A stretch of DNA of 64,000 nucleotides, taken from contig NZ_FSRK01000001.1 in the NCBI RefSeq assembly GCF_900141765.1, positions 992,001 through 1,056,000 on the forward strand, given 5' to 3'. The notes under the pieces are model-generated. The model did no database searches. It was given only the letters and a program-made list of their open reading frames with translations, and was not told the origin of the DNA. The DNA is from Epilithonimonas zeae. Its GTDB lineage: Bacteria; Bacteroidota; Bacteroidia; Flavobacteriales; Weeksellaceae. Shown in pieces: positions 32,283 to 40,837 of the stretch; the first letter of the stretch is position 1, and every line of letters begins with the position of its first letter. Made by a program: the position numbers and the translations under genes.

Positions 32283-35200
32283 ATGAGATACATTTACAAA
32301 TTATATCTTTTTATTATACTTCCGTTTGTTGTGGTTTCCTGTGCCGTCCAAAACGCTGACTACGGAAAAAATGCCAAAGACTTTGAGAAAAATCCGAGTA
32401 TAAAAGACAGCATCATTCACACCTTTTATCTTGTTGGTGATGCTGGCAATTTAGACCAAGACGAAGCTTTCCACAATATGAACATCCTGAAAGATTCTTT
32501 GTCCAAAGCTTCAGAAAACAGCACGCTGATGTTTCTCGGGGATAATATTTATCCGGTCGGAATGCCGAAAAAAGATGACGAACACCGGGCTTTGGCGGAG
32601 AAAAAAATGGATAACCAAATCTCATTATCACAACAGTTCAAAGGAAAAACAATTTTCATTCCCGGCAATCACGATTGGTACAACAACGGCATCAAAGGTC
32701 TGAAACGAGAAGAAGATTACGTTACAGAAAAACTGAATGATAACTCGGCTTTCGCCCCAAGAAACGGCTGTCCTATCGAAACCAGAAAAATCAACAAAAA
32801 ACTGACTTTAATTTTAGTGGATACGGAATGGGTTTTGGCAGATTGGAACAAAAATCCAGGAATCAATGAAAAATGCGACCTCAAAACCCGAGAAGATTTC
32901 TACACAGAATTCGAAGATCAACTGAATAAAAATCAGAACAAAACCATCGTCATTGCAACACATCATCCGCTAATTACAAACGGTTCTCACGGAGGAAAAT
33001 ATTCCTGGGAAAAACAGATTTTTCCATTAGAAAATAAATTTCCGTTGCCAATTTTGGGTTCGATTATCAATTTGACAAGAGCAACCGGCGGAATCACTCA
33101 TCAGGACATCAGTAATCAAAATTATAAAAATCTATCAGACAGAATCAAAACTTTGATTGGTGGACGAAAAAACGTGATTGTAGTTTCCGGTCACGACCAC
33201 AATTTGCAATACATTGAGGAAGGCGACATCAGACAAATCGTCAGCGGAGCTGGTTCCAAAACCGAATCTGCAAAAGCCGTTGGAAGAAATGATTTTTCAT
33301 TTGGAAAAAACGGATATGCAGAACTTAAAATCTCAAATTCTGGAAATGCAGAGGTGAGTTTTTATAACCTTAATCCTAAAAAATCGGAATTGTTATTCAG
33401 AAAAACGGTTTTGGAAAACGAATCGAAAATTGCGAAAAATTACCCGAATCAATTTCCTAAAAATACAGAAGCCTCGATTTATGATTCTGCGATGACGAAG
33501 AAAAGTAAGTTCTACGAGTTTCTTTGGGGCAAACATTACAGAGAATATTATTCTAAAAAAATAAATGTCAAAAATCTGGAATTGGACACGTTGTTTGGAG
33601 GTGTGAAAACCGATAGAGCAGGGGGCGGGCATCAAACCAAATCTCTTCGTCTGGAAACCAAATCTGGAAACGAATATGTGATCCGGGCTTTGAAAAAAAG
33701 CGGTGTTCGGTTTTTGCAATCTGTGGCATTCAAAAATCAATATGTGATTGATGATTTTTCTGATAGTTATGCGGACAAATTTTTGCTGGATTTTTACACG
33801 ACTTCTCATCCGTACACGCCTTTGGTAATTGGCGGGATGTCCGATAAATTGGGAATTCGTCATACAACGCCAGAACTTTTTTACATTCCTAAACAGAAAA
33901 CGTTGAAAAACTTCAATGAGAATTTCGGAGATGAATTATATTATCTCGAAGATCGACCAATGGAAACTGAAGAAAATCCAAACAAAGTTATCGGAACAGA
34001 CGAAGTCATCCTGAATCTTGCCAAAGACGAGAAATATAAAATGGATGAAAAAGCGTGGATAAAGGCACGTTTGTTTGATATGTTGATTGGCGATTGGGAC
34101 AGACATCACGACCAATGGAAATTCGAAGCCAGAAAAGAAAGTGGCAATATAATTTACAGTCCGATTCCAAAAGACAGGGACCAAGCTTTTGCTAAATATG
34201 ACGGTTTTATCACAGGGATTTTGATGGAATTTCCTGAGTTGAAACATATGCAGACTTTTGATTATCAAATGGAAAGTGTAAAGTGGTTCAACCGCGAGCC
34301 TTATCCGTTGGATTTAATTTTTGCTAAAAATTCTGTTGGAAAAGATTGGCAAGATGTTGCAGAATTTATACAAAATAATTTAACTGAAAATGACATTCGA
34401 GAAGCCTTCAAAAATTTACCAAAAGAAGTTCAGGACCAAGTTTCGGAAGATTTGATTCAGAAATTATTGACAAGAAAAAGAGACCTTCAAAAATATGCTT
34501 CGGCTTATTTTAAATTTCTTCAGGAAAAAGTGATTCTAACAGGAACGGATAAAAAAGACAAATTTGTAGTAACAAGATTACCAAATAATGATACAGAAGT
34601 AAAAATTATCAGACTGAAAAAATCGGGTGAGGAATTGCAATCAACAAAACTTTATTCGGGATTGATGACAAAAGAAATTTTGCTTTATGGTTTGAGTGAT
34701 GACGACGAGTTTGAAGTAAAAGGCAACCAAAAATCAAGCATTAGAGTCAAACTTCTTGGCGGTTTGGATAATGATAAATATTCGGTTTCCAATTCCAAAA
34801 AAGTAACTATTTATGATTACAAAAGTAAGCCGAATAACTTCGAAAATAAAGGTAATGCCACTTTGAAATTAACTGACGATTACGACATCAATCAGTACAA
34901 CTACAGAAATCCGAAATATAATGTTTTTACAACGTTTATGAATTTTAATTTCAATCCAGATGATGCGTTGGCAATTGGTTTTAATGCAGATTATACGGTG
35001 AATGATTTTATAAAGAATCCTTTTTCTCAGAAACATCATTTTACAGCCAATTATTTCACAGGAACGAGAGGTTATGAGTTTGCTTATCAAGCAGTATTTC
35101 CAATGTTAAAAGGTAATTGGTTCTATGGCTTGGATACGAGAGTGACAAGTTCACATTACATCAGAAATTTCTACGGAATCGGGAATGAAACGGTTAATCC

Positions 35201-35960
35201 AAAAGAAGAATTCGGAAATCGGTTTAATAATGTTAGAGCTCGGGAATTTGGGTTTTCGCCATCTGTTAATTGGAACAAAAATGCATCAACATTCTCTGCA
35301 AAACTGAATTACGAAATCCTGAAAATCGACAGAACAGCTAATCGTTACATTTCAATTCCAGGTGTCATCAATGATGACGTTTTCAACTCAAAACAATTCG
35401 GAGGAGCCGATTTGTCATTCAATTATGAGAATTATGACAACAAAGCAAATCCAAAATTGGGAATGAAATTCGATATCAGAACGGTTTGGAATATGAACCT
35501 TCAAAATACGGACAGACAATATACTTCACTCGAAACAGGACTTGGTTTTCTGCATTATCTGACGCAAAATCAAAGATTGGTTTGGTCATCTTATGCGAAG
35601 GCAAAATGGCTTTTCGGTAACGATTATGAATTTTATCAAATGTCCACTTTAGGTGGAAATACGGATTTGAGAGGTTTCCGATTCAATCGTTTTTATGGAA
35701 AGAATTCGTTCTATCAAACCTCAGATTTGCGCTATGAAATCGGCAAAATCAAAAACTCGATCTTACCTTTGAGTTACGGATTTTTCGGTGGATTTGATTT
35801 GGGAAGAGTTTGGGTTCCGACAGAAAAATCAAACAAGTGGCATAACTCGTATGGCGGTGGTTTTTGGCTAAATGCGGTTGACGCTATCTCGGCAAATCTT
35901 TCTTATTTCACATCTTCTGACGGTGGAAGATTGGTTGTCGGAATTGGTGGAACTTTTTAG
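32283..35960 (+). CDS. Outer-membrane lipoprotein: metallophosphatase, kinase-like segment and beta-barrel
   Basis: A 1225-residue protein. A lipoprotein-like signal (FIILPFVVVSCAVQN) comes first. Residues 45-340 are a calcineurin-like metallophosphatase: VGDAGN, LGDNIYP, GNHDWYNNG, ATHHPLI and SGHDHNL. The middle (about 440-640) resembles the catalytic part of atypical kinases of the CotH/HipA/Fam20 kind: GNEYVIRALKK near 463, LIGDWDRHHDQW near 601 and PIPKDRDQAF near 627. From about 880 to the final Phe it is a BamA-like 16-strand-type barrel. The kinase-like reading is mine and unproven; the phosphatase and barrel are clear. It is followed 6 bp later by a GNAT gene. Confidence 0.85.
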   Translation: MRYIYKLYLFIILPFVVVSCAVQNADYGKNAKDFEKNPSIKDSIIHTFYLVGDAGNLDQDEAFHNMNILKDSLSKASENSTLMFLGDNIYPVGMPKKDDEHRALAEKKMDNQISLSQQFKGKTIFIPGNHDWYNNGIKGLKREEDYVTEKLNDNSAFAPRNGCPIETRKINKKLTLILVDTEWVLADWNKNPGINEKCDLKTREDFYTEFEDQLNKNQNKTIVIATHHPLITNGSHGGKYSWEKQIFPLENKFPLPILGSIINLTRATGGITHQDISNQNYKNLSDRIKTLIGGRKNVIVVSGHDHNLQYIEEGDIRQIVSGAGSKTESAKAVGRNDFSFGKNGYAELKISNSGNAEVSFYNLNPKKSELLFRKTVLENESKIAKNYPNQFPKNTEASIYDSAMTKKSKFYEFLWGKHYREYYSKKINVKNLELDTLFGGVKTDRAGGGHQTKSLRLETKSGNEYVIRALKKSGVRFLQSVAFKNQYVIDDFSDSYADKFLLDFYTTSHPYTPLVIGGMSDKLGIRHTTPELFYIPKQKTLKNFNENFGDELYYLEDRPMETEENPNKVIGTDEVILNLAKDEKYKMDEKAWIKARLFDMLIGDWDRHHDQWKFEARKESGNIIYSPIPKDRDQAFAKYDGFITGILMEFPELKHMQTFDYQMESVKWFNREPYPLDLIFAKNSVGKDWQDVAEFIQNNLTENDIREAFKNLPKEVQDQVSEDLIQKLLTRKRDLQKYASAYFKFLQEKVILTGTDKKDKFVVTRLPNNDTEVKIIRLKKSGEELQSTKLYSGLMTKEILLYGLSDDDEFEVKGNQKSSIRVKLLGGLDNDKYSVSNSKKVTIYDYKSKPNNFENKGNATLKLTDDYDINQYNYRNPKYNVFTTFMNFNFNPDDALAIGFNADYTVNDFIKNPFSQKHHFTANYFTGTRGYEFAYQAVFPMLKGNWFYGLDTRVTSSHYIRNFYGIGNETVNPKEEFGNRFNNVRAREFGFSPSVNWNKNASTFSAKLNYEILKIDRTANRYISIPGVINDDVFNSKQFGGADLSFNYENYDNKANPKLGMKFDIRTVWNMNLQNTDRQYTSLETGLGFLHYLTQNQRLVWSSYAKAKWLFGNDYEFYQMSTLGGNTDLRGFRFNRFYGKNSFYQTSDLRYEIGKIKNSILPLSYGFFGGFDLGRVWVPTEKSNKWHNSYGGGFWLNAVDAISANLSYFTSSDGGRLVVGIGGTF

Positions 35961-35966
35961 AATAAT

Positions 35967-36500
35967 ATGGTGATAGAAACCGACAGACTAATTCTGAAAC
36001 CATATTCTTTGGACTTTGTTGAAGAATTTTACATCAAATTTCAGAATGATAAAACCTATTTGGAAGATTACTTTTCCAGAACTCTAAGTGCGACTAAAAC
36101 TTTGGAAGAAACAGAATTGTATTTTCAAAATAAAATTGAAAATTTTAAAAATGAAGAAGGTTTCTATTTCGGGATTTTCTTTAAAGAATCAGATAAATTG
36201 ATCGGTCATATTTCTTTAAGAGAAATCGACTGGACAGTCCCGAAAGGCGAATTGGCTTATTTTATTTTCAATAATTTTTCGGGCAACAAATATTCTTACG
36301 AGGCTTTGGAAGCATTTCGTGATTTCTGTATAAATGAAAAAGAATTTGTTCGAATCTTTATGAAAATTGCACCAGATAATATCGCCAGCAAAAAAGTAGC
36401 AGAATTTTGTAATTTCGAATTCGAAGGTTTGCTGAAAAATGACTATCGAAAAAGACAGGAGGTTCTTACTGATATGTTGCTTTATGCTTTTACCAAATAA
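35967..36500 (+). CDS. GNAT family N-acetyltransferase (RimJ/RimL-like)
   Basis: A 177-residue cytoplasmic acetyltransferase. It has the RimJ-like opening ETDRLILKPYSLDFVEEF and a central strand FGIFFKESDKLIGHISL. The acetyl-CoA region is ELAYFIFNNFSGNKYSYEAL; the usual G-x-G-K/R loop is replaced by SGNKYSYEA, which is typical of this subgroup. The C-terminal block is IASKKVAEFCNFEFEGLL. Substrate is unknown; ribosomal or other protein N-termini are likely by family. It abuts the convergent gene with no gap. Confidence 0.85.
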   Translation: MVIETDRLILKPYSLDFVEEFYIKFQNDKTYLEDYFSRTLSATKTLEETELYFQNKIENFKNEEGFYFGIFFKESDKLIGHISLREIDWTVPKGELAYFIFNNFSGNKYSYEALEAFRDFCINEKEFVRIFMKIAPDNIASKKVAEFCNFEFEGLLKNDYRKRQEVLTDMLLYAFTK

Positions 36501-37361
36501 CTATTTTAGCTTCAATTGATAAAGATTCCCTGTGATTTTCTTGTCGCCTTCATCGGTCATAAATATGGTATTTTCATCTTTGAAACATAAACCTTCTTTC
36601 TGTGTATGATGATTCAGTTCTATTTTTTCAACATTTCCGGAGAAGAAATTATTACCTTTCCAATTGGTGAAAATCCAAACTTTATCAGAACTTAAAATAG
36701 CCACTTTATCTTTATTTGGACTGATATCTGCGCTTGTCACAGCACAATGATTGAACTGTTCGCAAGTTACAAAACTTCCGATTTTCTTAGCAGGTAATCG
36801 CTGAGTCGAATTGTTATCAACTTCATAAAGGACTGTTGTCCCATCAAATTTTGAACTTCTGTTTTTTGTGAAAAGATAAAATTTGTTATTATGAATAAAG
36901 AATGATTCCACATCAAAAATCCGGTCTTTTTTCTTTGGCGGAAATTCGGTTTGCTCAGGATAATAAAACTGAACAATCGATTCTGCTTTGGCTTCATCTT
37001 TATTAAGATCAGCAGCATTGATTTTGTAAATTGCTAAGTTCTGTCTTTCATTATCATTATTTCCAAAATCTCCGATATAAATATTGCCTTCATCATCAGA
37101 AGTCAAATCTTCCCAATCGTTATTTTCAACATTAGAAATTGTGATGGATTTGATTAGTTCTCCTTTTTCATTAAAACCAAAAAGAATATTATGATTATGA
37201 TTGTCCTCGATTGTCCAAATCAAAGGTGAAGCTTTCGAAATCTCACAAGCCGAAGCTTCTTTTATTTTTTTGGGTAAAGACGAAATGATGGAAAAATTCT
37301 CCTGAGTTTGCGAACAAGAAAATGTAATCGACAATAATGCTAAAAAAGAAAGTGCTTTCAT
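36501..37361 (-). CDS. Lipoprotein with SdiA-regulated-like beta-propeller (paralog 2)
   Basis: A 286-residue paralog of the product of 25759-26637. The lipobox (LSITFSCSQ) puts Cys at about residue 16. The body has NDWEDLTSDDEGNIYIGDFG near 80-100, YYPEQTEFPP near 135, and the ending HTQKEGLCFKDENTIFMTDE. Those motifs match paralog 1 in order, but this copy is lipid-anchored whereas paralog 1 has a signal-peptidase I type signal. Function unknown; a surface beta-propeller is the reasonable reading. Confidence 0.68.
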   Translation of the reverse strand: MKALSFLALLSITFSCSQTQENFSIISSLPKKIKEASACEISKASPLIWTIEDNHNHNILFGFNEKGELIKSITISNVENNDWEDLTSDDEGNIYIGDFGNNDNERQNLAIYKINAADLNKDEAKAESIVQFYYPEQTEFPPKKKDRIFDVESFFIHNNKFYLFTKNRSSKFDGTTVLYEVDNNSTQRLPAKKIGSFVTCEQFNHCAVTSADISPNKDKVAILSSDKVWIFTNWKGNNFFSGNVEKIELNHHTQKEGLCFKDENTIFMTDEGDKKITGNLYQLKLK

Positions 37362-37392
37362 AGGATGAAATTAATGAAAATAATGGAGATTG

Positions 37393-37518
37393 AAACCACA
37401 AAAGTCGCAAAAGAACAAAATTGAATGAAGATATTAAAGTTCAAAAAAGAAAATTTTGTGAACTTAATTAATTATTGAAAAAATATTTAATAAAAATCTT
37501 TTGTGACTTTTGTGATTT
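37393..37518. repeat. Element with 22-bp near-perfect terminal inverted repeats
   Basis: AAACCACAAAAGTCGCAAAAGA at 37393-37414 matches the reverse complement of 37497-37518 at 20 of 22 positions. The 82-bp interior is AT-rich and has no gene. Single arms of the same type are at 58911, 59001 and 60253. It resembles a small non-autonomous (MITE-like) element, with no transposase in the window. Confidence 0.65.
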
Positions 37519-37524
37519 AACAAA

Positions 37525-37551
37525 AATGCACAACCGTAAAAGTTGTGCATT
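37525..37551. terminator. Terminator downstream of queA
   Basis: AATGCACAAC (37525-37534) pairs with GTTGTGCATT (37542-37551) around CGTAAAA, 24 bp past the queA stop and flanked by A and T runs. Confidence 0.85.
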
Positions 37552-37574
37552 CTATTATTTGAAAAATTCAAATC

Positions 37575-38624
37575 TTAAAGAATCAACATTGCGTCTCCGT
37601 AAGAATAGAATTTATATTTTTCTTTGATAGCCTCCTCGTAAGCTCTCATTATGAAATCTTTGTTAGCAAAAGCGGCGATCATCATAATTAGAGTAGATTT
37701 AGGCGTGTGGAAGTTAGTAATCATTGCATTGGCAACACCAAATTCGTGAGGAGGATAGATGAACTTGTTGGTCCAACCTCTGTAAGCCGAAATCTTTTTG
37801 TTAGAAGAAACAGACGTTTCCAAAGCTCTCATCGTTGTCGTTCCAACAGCGCAAACTCTGCGTCCTTCCTGTACAGCTCTGTTGATGATTTCTGCATTTT
37901 TCTCATCAATAATTGCTTCTTCAGATTCCATTTTGTGCTTAGACAAATCCTCAACTTCGATTGGGTTGAAAGTTCCTAAACCAACGTGAAGCGTGATTTC
38001 CGCAAAATCAATCCCTTTGATTTCTAATCTCTTCATCAAATGTTTTGAGAAGTGAAGACCTGCAGTCGGAGCCGCAACAGCACCTTCTACTTTAGCATAG
38101 ATCGTTTGGTATCTTTCGGCATCTTCTGGCTCAACTTCTCTTTTGATGTATTTTGGAAGTGGTGTTTCTCCAAGTTCTGTCAATTTTGCACGGAATTCTT
38201 CATAAGAACCATCAAATAAGAATCTCAATGTTCTTCCTCTTGATGTTGTGTTGTCGATAACTTCAGCAACTAGAGATTCGTCCTCTGTGAAGAATAATTT
38301 GTTACCGATTCTGATTTTTCTTGCCGGGTCAACCAAAACGTCCCAAACACGAGTTTCAGCATCCAGTTCTCTCAACAAGAAAACTTCGATTTTAGCTCCT
38401 GTTTTTTCCTTGTTTCCGAATAATCTCGCAGGGAAAACTTTTGTATTGTTGAAGATGAAAAGGTCTTTCTCATCAAAATATTCAATAACATCTTTGAAAA
38501 GACGGTGCTCGATAGTCTCAGTTTTTCTGTTAAGAACCATCAATCTTGCTTCGTCACGGTTTTCTGTAGGGTGTTCTGCCAATAATTCTGCTGGCAAATC
38601 GAAATTGAAATCAGATGTTTTCAT
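37575..38624 (-). CDS. queA: S-adenosylmethionine:tRNA ribosyltransferase-isomerase
   Basis: A 349-residue enzyme that transfers and isomerises the ribosyl moiety of SAM to 7-aminomethyl-7-deazaguanine in tRNA, forming epoxyqueuosine. Typical blocks are [20 protein letters not shown] near the start, [14 protein letters not shown] near 56, [14 protein letters not shown] near 179 and [12 protein letters not shown] near 205. The C-terminal block is [20 protein letters not shown]. Length is normal. A strong promoter (TTGAC, 20 bp, TATCTTTG) lies upstream and a terminator downstream. Confidence 0.96.
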   Translation of the reverse strand: MKTSDFNFDLPAELLAEHPTENRDEARLMVLNRKTETIEHRLFKDVIEYFDEKDLFIFNNTKVFPARLFGNKEKTGAKIEVFLLRELDAETRVWDVLVDPARKIRIGNKLFFTEDESLVAEVIDNTTSRGRTLRFLFDGSYEEFRAKLTELGETPLPKYIKREVEPEDAERYQTIYAKVEGAVAAPTAGLHFSKHLMKRLEIKGIDFAEITLHVGLGTFNPIEVEDLSKHKMESEEAIIDEKNAEIINRAVQEGRRVCAVGTTTMRALETSVSSNKKISAYRGWTNKFIYPPHEFGVANAMITNFHTPKSTLIMMIAAFANKDFIMRAYEEAIKEKYKFYSYGDAMLIL

Positions 38625-38684
38625 AAAATTTACGGATTTTATTTGTTTTTACAGGATTAGCCTGTGGTTAATTTTAGCGAGGTG

Positions 38685-38715
38685 CAAAGATACGATATCA
38701 AAGAGCCTTTGTCAA
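38685..38715 (-). promoter_or_regulatory. Promoter for queA
   Basis: On the minus strand: TTGAC beginning at 38715 and TATCTTTG at 38692-38685, with 20 bp between the TTG and the TATCTTTG. It is the best complete Bacteroidetes-type promoter in the window. The start of transcription would be near 38678, about 55 bp before the ATG. Confidence 0.6.
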
Positions 38716-38865
38716 GTAATTATTAAATTTTAAATTTTTGATGAGAATGTTAGTGAATATTTAATGTTTTTTTGAGAAAATTGGAATTTATATTTGGTGT
38801 TTTCTGTAAAAAACAGTTAATTTAGTGCATTTAAAAGTTGTTATTGTCAATTAATTTGCTTTGTT

Positions 38866-40683
38866 ATGAGTATTGAAAACGAAAATCCTGAGAACGAAAA
38901 TCTTAATTCTGATGTCAATTCTGCTGAAAATCAATCAGTAAAAGAAGAGACGGTAGAACAAAATTCAGAATTAGAAACTGCGGCCGATGAACATCAGGAA
39001 ATCGAAGTTACTGAAGAAAATTTTTCAAATCTATCTTTGAAAGAAGCTTTAGCCGAAATGGAAACCATCGTCAACAAAGAAGATGCGCATCATTTCTCTA
39101 AACAATTCAATGCTTTGAGGGAGCAAGCGAATCACAAAATTGCCGAAGAACTCGAAGATAAAAAACACGATTATGTGGAGCAGGGCAATCCTGAAGAACA
39201 TTTTGATAATCATCATCCGCAATCTTCCAAATTGTCTGCACTAGTGAATATTTACAGAGAAAAGCAGGACAAATTCCACAAATCTCAGGAAGCTGAACAT
39301 CAAAAAAATCTCGAAGAAAGATTGACAATCATTGAAAGATTAAAAAATCTTTACACAACTTCTGAACCGGGAACTAACCTTTTCAAAGCAATAAGAGAAG
39401 TGAAGGAAGCTTGGGGAAATGCTGGTCAGGTTGCAAAATCCGAATTCAAAAATCTGAATAATAATTATTTTCATCATCTTAAAATGTTCAATGAGATGTT
39501 GGATTTGAACAAGGAATATCTTGAGCAGGAATTTGCTCATAATCTTGAAAAAAGACAACATATCATAGAAAGAGCAAAGGAATTACTTGATGAAAAAGTG
39601 GTGCAAAAAGCTCTGAATGAATTGCAATATCTGCACAAACTTTGGAAAGAAGAAGCTGAGCCGGTTGCAGAAGAATTCCGTGAAAAAACTTGGGAAGAAT
39701 TCAAAGAGATTTCCAATAAAATCCACGAAAGAAAATCTGAATTGATTGCAGTTCTGGAATCTGAACAACAGGAAAATCTTGATAAAAAGAATAAAGTTAT
39801 CGAAGAATTGAAAACCCTGTCTGCTCCTCAAAATATCAATCATTCTTTCTGGCAGCAAGCAATAAAAAGAGTAGAGGATTTACGTGCAGAGTTCTTGAAA
39901 TTAGGACCAGTTCCTAAAAAATTGTCTAACCAGAATTGGACAGATTTTAAACAGGCTCTGAGAGATTTCAATACAGCTAAAAATGATTTTTATAAGAATT
40001 TGAAAGGTTCTCAGATTCATAATCTTGAAGAGAAATTAGGTTTGATAAAAACCGCACAGGATAATATGAATTCTGAAGATTGGGATATTGTAGTTCCACT
40101 TTTCAAAAAATTGCAGGAAGATTGGAAGAAAATTGGTCACGTTCCTAGAAGTCAGGCGAACAAAGTTTGGGATGATTTCCGTGATGCTTGTAATACTTTC
40201 TTTAAAAATTACAGAGATAAAAATAACGCTACAGGCGACAATTGGAAAGAAAACTATAAGAACAAAAAAGCGCTTTTAGAAGAGTTGAAAGCCTTGAATG
40301 ATGAAGAAGGCGCTGTAGAAAAAATCGAAACGATAAAGAATTCCTGGAATGCAATTGGGAAAGTTCCGAAAGATAAATTGTCGATTAATACAGAATTCAA
40401 CAAAACTTTAAGAGAGAAACTGAAACTCAACAAAATCAATGAGTTTGATTTGAAAGAAGAGAATCTTACAGAAAATCAATTGACTGATAAAGCAAGAAAA
40501 ATCAAAAATCAAATCACTGATTTGGAATCAGAAGTGGTGCAATTGGAAAATAATTTGGCTTTCTTCAATTCTCCAACACGTGAAAATCCTTTATTGAAAG
40601 ATACTTATGACAAATTGGATTCCAAAAAAGAACAATTGGAAAGTTTGAAAGTGACTCTTCACAATATTATTGCTGGAGAATAA
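38866..40683 (+). CDS. DUF349 repeat protein
   Basis: A 605-residue cytoplasmic protein. The first 75 residues are acidic and disordered. Five DUF349-type repeats follow, each ending in a Trp-x-x-(I/L/A)G-x-V(P) turn and a helix with Trp: EAWGNAGQV, LWKEEAEPV, FLKLGPVPKK, DWKKIGHVPR and SWNAIGKVPK. The last 60 residues are a coiled coil (EVVQLENNLAF). The repeats are long helices, suggesting a scaffold. DUF349 proteins of Bacteroidetes have no settled function. Monocistronic, with a terminator at 40706-40729. Confidence 0.85.
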   Translation: MSIENENPENENLNSDVNSAENQSVKEETVEQNSELETAADEHQEIEVTEENFSNLSLKEALAEMETIVNKEDAHHFSKQFNALREQANHKIAEELEDKKHDYVEQGNPEEHFDNHHPQSSKLSALVNIYREKQDKFHKSQEAEHQKNLEERLTIIERLKNLYTTSEPGTNLFKAIREVKEAWGNAGQVAKSEFKNLNNNYFHHLKMFNEMLDLNKEYLEQEFAHNLEKRQHIIERAKELLDEKVVQKALNELQYLHKLWKEEAEPVAEEFREKTWEEFKEISNKIHERKSELIAVLESEQQENLDKKNKVIEELKTLSAPQNINHSFWQQAIKRVEDLRAEFLKLGPVPKKLSNQNWTDFKQALRDFNTAKNDFYKNLKGSQIHNLEEKLGLIKTAQDNMNSEDWDIVVPLFKKLQEDWKKIGHVPRSQANKVWDDFRDACNTFFKNYRDKNNATGDNWKENYKNKKALLEELKALNDEEGAVEKIETIKNSWNAIGKVPKDKLSINTEFNKTLREKLKLNKINEFDLKEENLTENQLTDKARKIKNQITDLESEVVQLENNLAFFNSPTRENPLLKDTYDKLDSKKEQLESLKVTLHNIIAGE

Positions 40684-40705
40684 CAGAAATTAATTAATGA
40701 TATTT

Positions 40706-40729
40706 AAATCCCCTTTTTGCAGGGGATTT
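40706..40729 (+). terminator. Terminator of the DUF349 gene
   Basis: AAATCCCC (40706-40713) pairs with GGGGATTT (40722-40729) and is followed by a T run. Confidence 0.88.
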
Positions 40730-40837
40730 TTTATTGGTATTGGTTTGTAAATAATAATTAATATTCAAATTCAAAAAAATAAATAAAGTCTTATAAAAAA
40801 ATGATACTTTTATGACCCGTTATTTAAAAATATCGAT

